Shown piece by piece: positions 36,241 to 48,540 of a stretch of DNA of 64,000 nucleotides; positions within the stretch are counted from its first letter, which is position 1, and each line of letters opens with the position of its first letter. The stretch is from Physcia stellaris (lineage: Eukaryota; Ascomycota; Lecanoromycetes; Caliciales; Physciaceae). The translations under genes were made by a program, and so were the position numbers. The DNA lies in assembly GCA_018902385.1 (NCBI GenBank), contig JABSSW010000014.1:434001-498000 (forward strand), read 5' to 3'. The notes under the pieces were generated by a model. That model was not told the origin of the DNA and did no database searches. It saw only the letters and a list, made by a program, of their open reading frames with translations.

Positions 36241-36813
36241 GGCATCCGTAATGTTATCGTAGTAGATTATTGCCACTGTTTACGGACGGTTTGAACATAT
36301 TTACAGTATAATTATCAAAATATCGTAATATTTACACAACGTAATTAAAATGTAATCGTTATTTTCAATATACGATATACATGTCGTAATTGCACATTCA
36401 CGTGAATTTTCTGTACAACGTTCGATAATTGTCACGAGATTCTTAAAATACGTTAATTATTTTTCACGCAATAACTTTTCTACGTTTCGATAAACTAACA
36501 TAACGATGTGTTCACGTTTTCAATGTTTTATTGTAACGATTTATGAACGTTTTTAGAAATTTAACGTAGCAATTCAGTAATAACAATGCGATCGTAGTGT
36601 TACTGTTAAGCGCGAGATTTATCGAATAGACACGATTTTATCAAAACAATTCAGATTTATCATATAGAAACTGTCAAGTCTTGTCAAGCTTTGTCAACGA
36701 GATTCTCGTCATGTTACGATTCTCAACATCATGATAATTCTGATCTCGGATTCGTGCGATTCGATCAAAAGTTACGCGAAAACGCTTACGCGAGTATTCG
36801 TGTGCTTGATGTG

Positions 36814-36859
<46 letters not shown>

Positions 36860-37530
36860 GTTTTTTCGAAAGTCGAAATCATGATATCGAAAAAACGTAT
36901 TAGTGTATTATACGCGCAAAGATAAATATTGATTGACGATAAATCAACGATAAACTTCGAGTAACGATAAATTTCGCATAACAGTAAATAAAAATGAAAC
37001 GTTTCAACAAAATAACGATAACGAAGACACACGTTACAATATTTGTCACGTTTTAAACTATTTACGACAATAATTTGCAACGTAATAACATGTTGCAACG
37101 TCAATTAGAACGATACGTAATGCTAAAAAAATCGTCTTGAAACATGAGTGTTTAGAATTTACGTTAAATGATATTTACGATAATCGGACGAAGCTATTAC
37201 GATAGCTAGAATACATATAATTTCGTTAAGATATTAGCATGACGATGACTGAAGTGAATGACGTATCGTTGAACTTTTAGCGTATGCAAAATTCATCGAA
37301 AAACTCGTTTAGATGCAGATTCGCAAATTTTCTCTCCGCAATACTACGAATAAAAAACGACTTTCGCAATTTCGAATTTTTGAAATATCTGAAAACGCAC
37401 AGTTGTTTGAAATGTTTTAATTGATATACAAAACAATTTTTATTCGATTTAATAATCGTTACATACGATAACATGTCTTTTTTTGTATTGAAAACGCGAA
37501 AGAAATTGAAGTTCAAATATTTGCTAAAAT
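36241..37530. other. AT-rich DNA flanking the 3.1-kb LTR element
   Basis: No gene is visible. The text contains more TpA and fewer CpY-depleted features than the first AT-rich block. It includes a (GATT)n microsatellite. The open frame 36772-37104 minus runs through the microsatellite (SINQSINQ) and is not credible. Confidence 0.45.
36817..36859. repeat. (GATT)n microsatellite, about 10.8 copies
   Basis: A 43-bp uninterrupted GATT repeat. Confidence 0.95.
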
Positions 37531-37716
37531 TGTTAAACAGACATGAACAATAACTGCATGAATTGCGTGTAATTTCTAAATACAAACAAATCGAAAATTT
37601 TGATGTGTGCGATGTCAAAACACTAATTTCAACAAGAACGCATTAGTTCTCGTTTCGTTAAATTATATCAATCGAATTTTTGCGCATTTATCATTGAGAA
37701 AACTGTCTTTTCAACA
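37531..37716. repeat. Left LTR (186 bp)
   Basis: TG..CA termini. It is a direct copy of 40443-40628 and is preceded by the AAAAT target duplication. Confidence 0.9.
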
Positions 37717-37789
37717 CTTTTTCACAACATTCGTCTGTGCTTTCTGTTTAAAGCAAATATTCTGATTAGTTTGAAATTTTCGTGCAAGC

Positions 37790-38030
37790 TTTTTCAACGA
37801 TGCGTGTTCTGAAACTTTCGTGCAAGTTTTTTCGATCACGAATTCTGAAACTTTCTCGACGATGTGTATCTTGAAGCTTTCGAGCAAACTTCTCTAACTC
37901 GATAAATCTTGATTTATTGAAACGAATGACTGTCATTGTTGCAAATTAATTTTCTTAACGAAATGACTTTTGAAGCTTTTTCAACGATGTATTGTTTAGA
38001 ATTTTCGAACAAACTTTCTCAACGCAATAA
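37790..38030. repeat. Degenerate about 50-bp tandem repeat inside the LTR element
   Basis: Four to five units built from TTTCGTGCAAGCTTTTTCAA and CGATGTGTNTTCTGAA-like words. Confidence 0.55.
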
Positions 38031-38649
38031 ATTTTATCCAGATCATACATCGATGCGAAGATTGCAAAAACGAACGAATCGAAATTCGATAATCTATTGA
38101 CTTCAAATATGACGTAAAATCGATTTGTAAAACGTGCGATCGAATAATTGAAAACGTTTTGCGTTTCTTCATGAGATAATGCATCGATATGACAATTGCT
38201 ATCTAGAATTGATCAGAAGATACACGATGAAACAAATATCTTTTGTTTGAATTTGTCGCAAAAACGAAAGTCGAATGCATTGACGATTAACATTTGAATT
38301 CACTTGATGACATCATTGACGTTTCGCAAATGTTTCAGATTTTTCATTTCTCATTGCGATTTCATTGATCGAATTCGTATGTAATTTGACTGTAAAAAAT
38401 TCACAAAATGTGTCAACGAAGTGAAAAAGATGAAAAATGATCGAAAAATCGATGAGAAAAATGATGCATCGAATGCGCGAAACATGCATCGATGCGAAAT
38501 GTGCAAATTCGAATTTTTCTGATTTGACTAAATTCTGTCAGAAAAACAGATCGATTAGTATGCGAAAAATCAAATATTTTCAACGTTATTTGTTCTTCTT
38601 GATCGAGTTTTTGTTCTTGATCGAATTTTTGCTCTGCAAAATCGAGATG

Positions 38650-38945
38650 TAATGACTGCATAATACGCTCTTTCGAAACGATATTATCTGACATCAAAAT
38701 CTTGTATCAATAGTTTTTTCGAAGCGATATTGATCTGACTTCTAGACGTATTCGTGATTGCATAATACGCTTTTTCGAAACGATACTATCTGACTTCAAC
38801 TCGTATCAATTGTACAATACGCTTTTTCGAAGTCGTATTATTTGAAATCAAATCATTGTAGCAAACTCACTAGAAATACGTCATTGAAGCAAACTCACTG
38901 TTGTAACTGTACAGTACGCTTTTTCGAAGCAATATTGTCACGTTC
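38650..38945. repeat. Degenerate 50-100-bp repeat inside the LTR element
   Basis: Five copies of a CAATACGCTTTTTCGAAGCG core, each followed by ATATTATCTGAC-like sequence, near 38660, 38714, 38765, 38817 and 38918. Confidence 0.65.
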
Positions 38946-40079
38946 GTTTTTTCTCGTTCTGATTGCGTCTGATTCTTCTTCTCGCTTTCTCTTTTTCGTA
39001 TTTATCGTTCGATAACGAAGCCGCAAAATTGTAAAAAGTAAATGAATTATCGTGCTAAATCAAGACGAACAATCACAAAAAAAAAAAAACAGTCATGTTT
39101 TTACAAATCAATAAAACAACAACAAACAACAAGTTAGACTTTCTCAAAGATAAATGAGTGACAGAATGAATGAGAAAAACTAAACAAAGCAAATTAACAC
39201 GATTTAGAACTTCTGAATTCGAAAACAAATAACTTTTGTGATTTCTTCAAATCAATACTTTTTCAAGATAGAAATTTTCATGAATATTTCACTGCTTTCG
39301 ATTCTCGAAGCGATCGATGTGAATCAATTGCTAAACAAATAAATGACGAGATGTTCTTGACAACGTCTGCAAATTGAAATTGAGTGAAAAATTTCCGAAA
39401 ATCGAAAAACGTGAATCGAGAAATGAATCGAAAATTTGCGCGAAAAACTTTCGCGAACATGTGTAAATTCTGAAAATTTCGAATTTGATCGTTTCGAAAA
39501 CAAATGAGATCGTCGCATTGAGATATGACGTAACGCGAATTTGTATGAAACGATCATTGTTTTTGAAATTGCATTTGTCAAAATTGCGCAAAAAAACGAG
39601 CGCAATTGATGCTGCTGCAAATTTATTGATTTCGACTTTTCAAAAAACATGCGATATAAATCATTCACGATCGAAAATCTGAAAATAAGTGATGAAAAAA
39701 CGAGTCGACAATGTCTGAATGCAAACTTCGACTTCTTGACGTGTAATATTCATCGCTTTTATTTCTTGTTATGCTTTTGTTTTTAGCTTTTTCATTGACG
39801 TGTTGCTGAACAAAACGAATAACGAAATCGAAAAATGAATAAGATGTCACGTGCGGCGATCGATTAGATGTTTCGATCGAATGACAATTGACAAATGTCA
39901 ATAAGAAAGCTATTTCGTATCGTACATAGTTGAAATTGACGTATTGACGAGTGATCATGTGAATAGTCATTTCGTACTTGACTGAACGTGATCGATTGTC
40001 GAATAAATATAAATAAATTGAATTGACATTTTTCAATCTTTCTGTCTTCAACGCAAAGCGTGTAGATTTTTTCTATTGT

Positions 40080-40260
40080 TTTTTACTCATTCACTGAACT
40101 GATGATCGAGTTTGTGTCGTGAATTTTTTTCACAATTTTAACGCGATCGAACGATGAATTTTTTTCACAATCGTTTGTTCATTCGCAAAACTAATGATCA
40201 AGCTCGTTGTAAATTTTCTTTATTGTCTTGACGCGATCGATCGATGAATTCTTCTCATTG
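40080..40260. repeat. Tandem duplication of about 100 bp inside the LTR element
   Basis: The words ACTGATGATCGAGTTTGT, GTGAATTTTTTTCACAAT and ACGCGATCGAACGATGAATT recur in the same order as ACTAATGATCAAGCTCG, TTTATTGTC and ACGCGATCGATCGATGAATT. Confidence 0.55.
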
Positions 40261-40442
40261 TCGTTGATTTTCGTGATTCGTATCGTGATCGAATCGATGC
40301 GATTATGAATGCGAATTCGCGTACGAAGAAATTCAAATTTCTAAAAACACAACAATTCACGACTTGTCAGATCGAATTGCTTTGTCAAAGTAATTGCAAC
40401 ATCATTGTCACGAACAGCATACGTTAATTCGAACTCATAATC

Positions 40443-40628
40443 TGTTAAACAAACATGAACAATGACTGCATGAATTGCGTGTAATTTCTAAATACAAACA
40501 AATCGAAAATTTTGATGTGTGCGATGTCAAAGCACTAATTTCAACAAAAACGCATTAGTTTTCGTTTCGTCAAATTATATCAATCGAATTCTTGCGCATT
40601 TATCATTGAGAAGACTGTCTTTTCAACA
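40443..40628. repeat. Right LTR (186 bp)
   Basis: Direct copy of 37531-37716, same length, followed by the AAAAT target duplication. Confidence 0.9.
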
Positions 40629-41053
40629 AAAATAAGCTTAAATTTAGTATATCTTGGCAGTTTTGTATCACAACATTGAAATTTCAACGTTGTTAATACA
40701 TTGTTTTAAATTTATAAATCAATAAGTTATATGTGTTTAAATAATAGTACAAATTTTCAATTCATTTGTATTTGTTGTTGTCGTGAAAACTCAATTATTG
40801 ACGAAAATTCGTTATAATTTCTTGCGAAAAGAAGATTTTCGAATTCGCATTTAAGCGAGCTTTTCGATGAGTTCTGCATACGTTAATTGCAAAACTTTCT
40901 GTCTTAACGTCGAATCAGAGTTCACATTCATCTGCAATTAATGAATTATTAGCATCTTTCAAATGTGCAAAATTCTTGAAAATCTTGACGTTTGATTTTT
41001 CTTCGTGAGTCATTCAATTTGTCAGCAATCAATGAGTTTTAATCGATTGACGT

Positions 41054-41213
41054 TGAAGAGTTCAAATAGTAAAAACAACAAGAAAATCGATATTACGATA
41101 GAGCACGATTGAATGATAAAGATGATTAATTTGTTATTTACGATCAGAAATCAGATATGCAATTTGATGACTAATTAACGATCATATCGCTCATAACATT
41201 TGCAGAATTTACA
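41054..41213 (-). repeat. 3' LTR, hypermutated copy (160 bp)
   Basis: Copy of 51562-51721 without indels. It is the more damaged partner: 24 differences, all transitions at CpC/CpT or their complements. Confidence 0.9.
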
Positions 41214-41226
41214 TTATCTCTTTTTA
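41214..41226 (-). other. Polypurine tract of the retrotransposon
   Basis: On the minus strand AAAAAGAGATAA lies immediately before the TGTAAA start of the 3' LTR. That is the position and composition of the plus-strand primer site. It fixes the element on the minus strand. Confidence 0.65.
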
Positions 41227-41290
41227 GATTTTTTGATTTTCTAGTCAAATTCTTTGATCTCAAAGTCATTTGTCATAACATTTCAATTTG

Positions 41291-41695
41291 TCGTTTTCCG
41301 TAATGCGTTTTTTTTGAAAAATAAATCAAAGTAAATTGAAAAAATAAATCATCAATGATTTCGATCGTAATGTGTTTCTTTGTCAAAATAAAACGAAACG
41401 AAATAAGAAAAATCTGAAATAAATCATCAAGTGATTGTTTCGATCGTAATGCGTTTTCTGATCGAAATGAACTGAAAATCGAAAATTAGAAATATCGAAA
41501 ATGAATCAGAATTTGAACGATTTGATGTTCTGTCGTAATGCATTTCTGTCAAAATAAAGCGAAAAATAAAAAAAATCAGAAATAAATCATCAATGATTTC
41601 GATCGTAATGCGTTTTTTTTGAAAAATAAATCAAAATAAACGAGAAATCTGAAATAAATCATCAAGATATGATTCTCGTCATAATGCGATGTAGA
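41291..41695. repeat. Minisatellite between integrase and 3' LTR, about 6 units of 68-88 bp
   Basis: The core GATTTCGATCGTAATGCGTT recurs near 41298, 41366, 41445, 41534, 41603 and 41681. The copies are separated by AAATCTGAAATAAATCATCA-type sequence. Confidence 0.75.
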
Positions 41696-44684
41696 ACTAA
41701 TTTTTCAACGCTGTGTCGAAATCTTGAGTTTTCGTTTCTGAAAATAAAAAATCGTGATTTTTGCTCGTATAATAATTTTTTTGCTTTTTTTTTTCGCTGT
41801 CAATCTTTTTTTCTTTGCTAATTTCAAGAATTTTTCTGTGTTCACTTCTAGATTATCTAGATACGTTTTGAAAGTGTTATTTTTCGTTTTCAACGAACGA
41901 TTTTGTCGTTTTAACTTTTCAGCGCGAATACGAAAAATTTTTGTTGTTTTCAATCATAGTGCGAATTGTTTTTTATTGACAATTTCGTTAGCGATTTGTT
42001 TTCGAATCAATTTCACAATTTTGTTTTCAATCGTTAATCGAACTTTTTTCATTTTGAACATAAACTTGTCGATTTTGCATATAATGAATTGATAAATCAA
42101 ATTGACACGCGTTTTTTCGTTGATTTTTTTGTTTTCAAATGTTTTTGCGATTTTTCGAAATTTTTTCGTAAAGAAATTCTTGTTTTGTTTCAATTGTCTC
42201 ATACGTTTTTTTTTGATTTCAGTTTTTGTTCGAAACAAATTTGATTCGCGAATTTTATTTTTGAAAAACGTCGAATTCGATTGTTCAAAACTTTTTAAAC
42301 GTTTATTCGATCATATAAATTCGTCGTTGTTTTTTTAAATATCAAATGATAATATTTTTCGAACAAAACATTTTTAAAATTTCAAACGTATGAGATTATG
42401 ACTCATTGTTTTTTAATCGTAAATGACGTGTCGTTGTTTAATTTCAGTAATTTTTTCTCGTTAGATTTATTTTTCATGAAAACGTTTTTCGTGACGTGTT
42501 CATATTTTTGTTTTTGCTTTGTTGTCGTTTTTCGTTTTTTTTTTTTTTGTTCGATTCAACAATTTCTGTTGTCGATTTTTTTTTAACACTCGTCGTTTGC
42601 TTTTGAAATTTCTGAAAAGTTTTCTCTGTGTATCGAAAAAGTTTTTTCGTGTTTTTTGCAATCTTTTTCGTGTTCTTTGTTTGTTGTTTTGCTGTTTTTT
42701 TTTGCTTTTTCGTATTTTTATTTTTTTTTTTCACAGTTTTTTCTTGCTTTTCTGTATTTATTGTTTGCATAGATGATTTTTGCAAATTGATTGAAAATAT
42801 AAATTGTGATAAAGTGAATAGAAAAAAAATGTGCGAATTTTTCGTCGTAATGTGCTTTTCAATCGAATAATGAGATTGAGTTGAATGAAAAAATGATTTC
42901 GAAAATGAGAAATTTGATAATTCGTTCATGATATTTTTGTCGATTGCAAAGTTTTGTAATTTTGTAAAATTGAAATGTTTTTGAAATTAAGATTTGAATT
43001 GAATGAAACAGACAATTCTATAAAGTGAAATCTAATTTGAAATGTTTTGAATCGAAAAACGTATCGTCGAAAATTTGAATTGCGCAATAATAATGAAAAT
43101 ATTACGAAAATGAATACGACGAAAATCATCATGTCGTCGCGAAAAAAATTCGCGAAACTGTTATCGTTTTGCGACGATTTCGTTTCGCTCAAATATGTCA
43201 TTTTGTTATAAATGATTACATTTGTCATCGACGTTTCTAAATTTGAACAATTTGTAATCGATTGTCTATTTTGATATTTCGAATTTTATATTTCTCAGAA
43301 TGAAAATTTAACGTCATCGTGTCTTGAACGAGATGAAAAAATTCACTATTTTATTTTTTTCGAATTTTTCTCGAAATCTTTTTTGTCGAAACAAAAATCG
43401 AAAAACAATATATCGTAAATATTAATGAATCATGATTTCTGTGAAATTTTTCAATAATATTGATGATGATTTTCTGTCATAAATGATAATTCATTTGATT
43501 CGATTGTGAAATTTCATTATTTAATTTATTTTTGAAATTCATAATTTGAACACAATTTTTTGAATTTTGTGATTCACATTTTGTCTGAAAGTAATGCTAG
43601 TTGAAATTTTCGAGAAATTATTTTACGACAGACGTTTTCAAATTGAAAAATTTCGTTAAATTTCGAATTTGCGTAATGATATTCAGAACGTTTTTAAGTT
43701 TTGAAATTAAGTGAATGTTAAGAAAAACGTTCAAATGTTATCGTCGATTATTTTCGAGCACATTTTCAATGACTGTAAAATGAATAATGTAAATTATTAT
43801 TGCGTCAACGTTTTTTAATATTTTCTAAAACATTATGCGATTTCAATCTCGTTCGATTCTCGATTATTGATTGATTAATTGTTGAAAATTCACGATTTTT
43901 TTTTTATCGCGTCATCAATTTCATTTTGTTTCGTTCTCATAATTGTCAGTTGAAATATTAGATGATACATTTCATCATTTCTTGTCGATTTTTTTCGTTT
44001 TTTTTTCTTATCGGAATTTTGATCGTTCGTTTGCAATTTTGCTTTTTTAATTTTGATTCTGTTTCGATGTCATTGTTTCACGTTTTGTCGAATTTGATTG
44101 TTTATTTTTGTTATCGATTTTTAATTTTGATTTGAATTTTCATGTTGTTTTTTTTCGATTCATAATTTGACATCGTTTATCGAATATCGTTTTTTGACTT
44201 TTTCGATATACATTTTTTTCAATCAGAAATTCTTTTCGTGTCGCGTCAACTTGTGAACAATATACGAATTTTCTCATTTTGATTTCAACTTATGCAAATG
44301 TTGTTTTTTTTACGTCAAACGTTTGAATTTAATCAAACATCTCGTCGTAATTGAATTTTTTGACGTTTTTTTGTTTTCTTTCTCAATCAGCATTTTTTTT
44401 TTGATTAAATCGCTTTTTCACTGTTGTATCACGTAACTCATTCAGTTTAGATAATCGTTGTTCAAACGCAAATTTTTCAATAACTAATTTCTTTTCAGTA
44501 TTTGAAAAGAAATTTTCTTTAAAATAGCATTTTTTATCATTTTCATTCGCAATGAGTTTTCGTAAAACGCATTTTCGATAAAATATTTAAATTGATAATC
44601 GAACAATATTTTCGCTGAAAAAAATTCGTATATGCGAATTAGTTTGATATTGATTGCATTCACAACGTTAAATAATAACAAATT

Positions 44685-45440
44685 TCATTCGAAAATCATT
44701 TCTGAATAATGTTGTAAAATTGCGCGAAAACAATTCAAAATGAAACGATTGTATCGCTCGAAAAGTTTTACAGATTGAAAATGCGAAATCGAAACAAAAA
44801 TTTGTCGTATTTTACGATGTGATAAATATTTTGAAAATAATTTTTTAAAGTGCGTTTCATTATCGTGATATACAATTTTTGAATATTCGAACACGTTCAT
44901 CATTTTTTTTTCGAAAAACATGACAGAATTTTCAAAAATTGCGTTTGACATTGCGTCAGCGAACAGAAATCGACATATGTAATCGACGTCAATTTGTATA
45001 AATTTCGTTTCATTTTTGACGATAAAATTGATCGATTTCAAATAATTTGTTTCGACAAAATCGAATGACTGAATGAAAACAATAAATAAAAATTTCTCAA
45101 TCGATTTTAGAAAATTCAACATTTGACAATTCGAACATGAACGACAAAATTCAAAAATATTTTTAAATCTAGTCGATCAATAGTATTTCTCGACTGTTTT
45201 GACTTGCGTGATTTTTTTCGAAAAATGTTCACATACGTTGTGCAATAAAACAAAAATTTGAATCATTTTTTCGATATGAAAACAACGATTATAACGTTCG
45301 AATTTTTCAAAATACGTCAATTTTCGCGAATTCTTGCTTTCGATTAATAGAAATTTTCTAGATTTTTTTTCTGACATTTTATGAACGATTTCAAGCAAAA
45401 AATTATCAATTTTAATAACATTTCGAATTTTGTATTTCAC
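44685..45440 (-). pseudogene. Integrase (zinc-binding region and DDE core) of the gypsy-type element
   Basis: Upper part (45440-45120): histidine-containing segment IEKMIQIFVLLHNVC, then, after a TGA, FCRSCSNCQ, the CxxC half of the HHCC finger. Lower part (45122-44685): the core with FIQIDVDYICRFLFADAMSN (first Asp), IVYHDNETHFKKLFSKYL (second Asp) and ISHFQSVKLFERYNR (Glu). Spacing fits a retroviral-type rve domain. Gly and Pro positions are altered, and it is interrupted by stops, so it is inactive. Confidence 0.8.
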
Positions 45441-46379
45441 GATATTCGCATATCAGAAATCGTTTAATTATTTTTGTCAAATCACTTTTCAATCATTTTT
45501 CGAAATCGAAAATGTATCATTTTGAAATTGCTCATCATTTGTCGTAATTGAATTTTCTGCTATTTTCGACAATTTGTTCGCTAAAAAAATAAAAAAATTA
45601 TTTCATAAAAACTGTTCGTCATCTGTCGTAACTGAATTTTTTGTGACAGAAAAAATCATCATCGTAAATTCGAAACTGAAAAACGATGAAAATGAATAAT
45701 CTATGATTTTTGACAAATTGTCTGTTATGATTAATTTTTTTTTTGAAACATGAATGATATTCAGATTGAATTTCGATAACGTTAATTGTCAACGAATTAT
45801 TTTATTTGTTATATTTTCGTTTTTCAGACATTTCGTTAATGCTGAATGATTCGTGTACAATTTGATCGAATATTGAAAATTTTGTATTAATCATTTGATT
45901 TCTGTCAAACATTTCACGACTGTTAATGTTTTTTTCTCAATAATTTGATATTTGATTTGTGAAAAATTGTATTGATAATTTAAAAACATCACTATTTGCA
46001 TGTCGTTCAAAAATTTCTTACGATGAACGATTTCAGACGAATGATTATCAAATTGAAATAAAATTTCGTTTGTTTCAATTTTAAAAACGTCGATAACAAA
46101 ATGTCATTGACGTGTATCATTTTCGCTTGAACATATGATTTTCATAATTGTTTTTTTAATTTTTTGAAACATTCGTTCATGATTGAAAATTCACAGAAAT
46201 TTTTTTTTCTGTTTAACATTTTGTTTCTTGTCATTTCTCAAAATGATGATTGTTTTTTTCATTATGATCGTACGAAAAAAAGAAAATCGATCGACGCGTT
46301 CAGAAATGTATTTTTTAAAAAAATAACATATACAAAAAACGTTCTAATTTCTCTTTGCAAATAAATGAAAAATATTTTC

Positions 46380-46716
46380 TAAACATTTTTATTTTGTTTT
46401 CATTAGATTTAATGTCTTTAAAATTTCGTTTATGTTTTAGTAATTGTATTTTGAACGTGAAAAATTCGCATTTTTTGAAATTCAAAATAAGTTTTGCTCA
46501 TATTAATCTTGAAAAATAATGAATATGTAAAAAATTAATTAATGTCGATAAAATGTCGAATTTTTTTACGTCGTCATCAATAAAATGATTGAAAATTGAA
46601 TATTCAAAATTCACATTCGATAAAACAGATTTTGAATTCGATTTTGATATATTGTCTGTAACAGTATTTTTTAATTGAAAATATGTTTCAGATTTTTCTG
46701 TTGTATTTTGTTTCAT
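46380..46716 (-). pseudogene. Reverse transcriptase fragment of the gypsy-type element
   Basis: The frame holds FNHFIDDDVKKFDIL, the position of the catalytic YxDD. About 30 codons later, after one TGA, comes AKLILNFKKCEFFTFKIQLL, which matches the LxLxPxKCxFxxxxVxFLG block of Ty3/gypsy reverse transcriptases. It lies about 1.1 kb upstream of the integrase finger, the usual distance. The rest of the RT and the protease were not readable. Confidence 0.65.
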
Positions 46717-48540
46717 TCTAAAATAACAATAAAACTCAATGATCGTATTGATGTCAAACTTGTACGCATGAAAAAGATGAACAAAAATCGTTCAAAAATT
46801 ATTCGTCGCGTTCGCTTTAAATAAATATTTGACGAAAAATTGTGTTAAATTTTTGAAAATTGATTCGATTTTACGCATTGATTGATTCGCTTTAATAATG
46901 ACTTCGTTTAAATCACAAAAAGCATGCATCATTTTCAATTTTTCATTTGATTTTCGAAAGAATCGTGTTTTTGAAAATCAGAAAAAATTGCATTTCATGA
47001 TGATTTCAGCTTTTTTTAACAGTGAAATGTTTTTTTTCTGTCATTTCACTTTTTTTGCTGTGTAAAAAACAGATTTAATTATTCGCGAAATGATATGTTG
47101 ATACGTTGAAATTTTGTGTTCAATTAAATTCGTAAAAGACATATTTTTAATATTCGTAACAAAAACGTTTTTTCAGATTTTTAATAAACAATGTATTTCA
47201 TGCTTTTTCTGATTCGTAACGATCAAGTTTCTTATCAAATTTGAAAAAGTTTTCAGTCATAAATTAAACTTTTTCGAAATTTTTGTTAATAATTTTTTGC
47301 GAAATTCAACTGATTTTTTTTTAGTAAAAAAATTCATTTTTTTTTTCTCAAAGATTTTTTTTTCATCATGTATTTGCATCGAAATTTCTTGATGAATGTT
47401 TACGACAAAAAAATTGAAAATCGAAATTTTCTTTTTCGACGATGATTTTGTTGATCATTTTTGATAATTTTCGATCATTTGTATTTGCGTTTTTTGAAAT
47501 TTGATTTTCGTCGCATTTTTAATCGAATTTCTCATTTTATGTTCGAATTTTTGTTTACAGACAGTTTTTTCGTTTTTATCATGTTTCAATTTCATTCACA
47601 TCGTAAACAGATGATTTATGATAGAAAATTTGAAAAACATTTTTTTGTTTCGTCATTCATTTTTTTTTCGAATTTATTTTTGTCGTCAAGATGTTTTTCG
47701 AGACAAATTTACGTCGAATTTTTTTTATGACAAAAAGTCTTGATGCAATGATGTAACTTGTCGATATTTCAATTTTTTGATGATAATTTACGTATGTAAT
47801 TTTATCAATTTTCATTTTCGAAATCGTTTTAACAAATTTTCTTTTCGATTTTTTGTTTTTCGATTACACATCGTAATTTTTCATTTTGACGTCGACGTCA
47901 TTTTTTTCGATTTTATGTGATATTGTTGAATGATTTTTTTCGTTCGTTTTACGTTTCAATGTCGTAAAAAAAACATGATTTTTTTTTGATTTGCGTTTTT
48001 TTTCAAATTTATTTTTATCATCAAATTAATTTTTTCGTTTCACATTTTTTTTTCAATTTTTTTTACGATTTGTCGAAAAATCTTTTCAATTTTTTTTTTT
48101 TCGTATTTCAAATCAATGAACGTTTCGATATCAACATTTTGCATTAACGCGACATTCATTTCAATTTCGTATATTTCTTTTCGATTTTTCTTTTCGAAAT
48201 CAAACATTTTCATTTTTTTGTAATTTTTTGCAATCGCATTTTTAATTTAATATTCGTCAAATTCGTACAAATCGATTGCGATCACGTTTTTCAGTCACGA
48301 TTTTTTTAAAATCATCGAATAAATCGTTTTTTTTGACACAATTCAAGTTTTTATCACACGATTAATTTCTGTCGTGACGATTTTCAGTTTGATATATTTC
48401 GAAAAACGAATTCTGTTTTCGTTTGTTATGATCATTGTTATAAATTTTTTCGAATATGTGATTTCGTTCATTGCGTGAAAAATTCGTTCAAAAATGAAAT
48501 TCAATGTAAAATTCGAATCGACAAATATTTTTTTGATGTT

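Larger units (their letters stand above)
37531..40628. mobile_element. LTR retroelement, non-autonomous, with target-site duplication
   Basis: Two 186-bp direct repeats (37531-37716 and 40443-40628) both start TGTTAAACA and end TTTTCAACA, i.e. TGTT..AACA ends. The element is flanked by a perfect 5-bp duplication, AAAAT (37526-37530 and 40629-40633). The LTRs differ at 8 positions, all transitions. The 2.7-kb interior shows no gag or pol motif; instead it holds at least three minisatellite-like arrays. It looks like a non-coding or long-decayed LTR element. Orientation could not be set. Confidence 0.85.

Noticed and set aside
36772-37104. 110-codon minus-strand ORF
   Set aside because: It includes the (GATT)n microsatellite read as SINQ repeats; composition is AT-driven.
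42474-42929. Lys-rich 151-codon ORF as a host gene
   Set aside because: It lies inside the LTR-bounded element, and its composition follows the A-rich mutated text.
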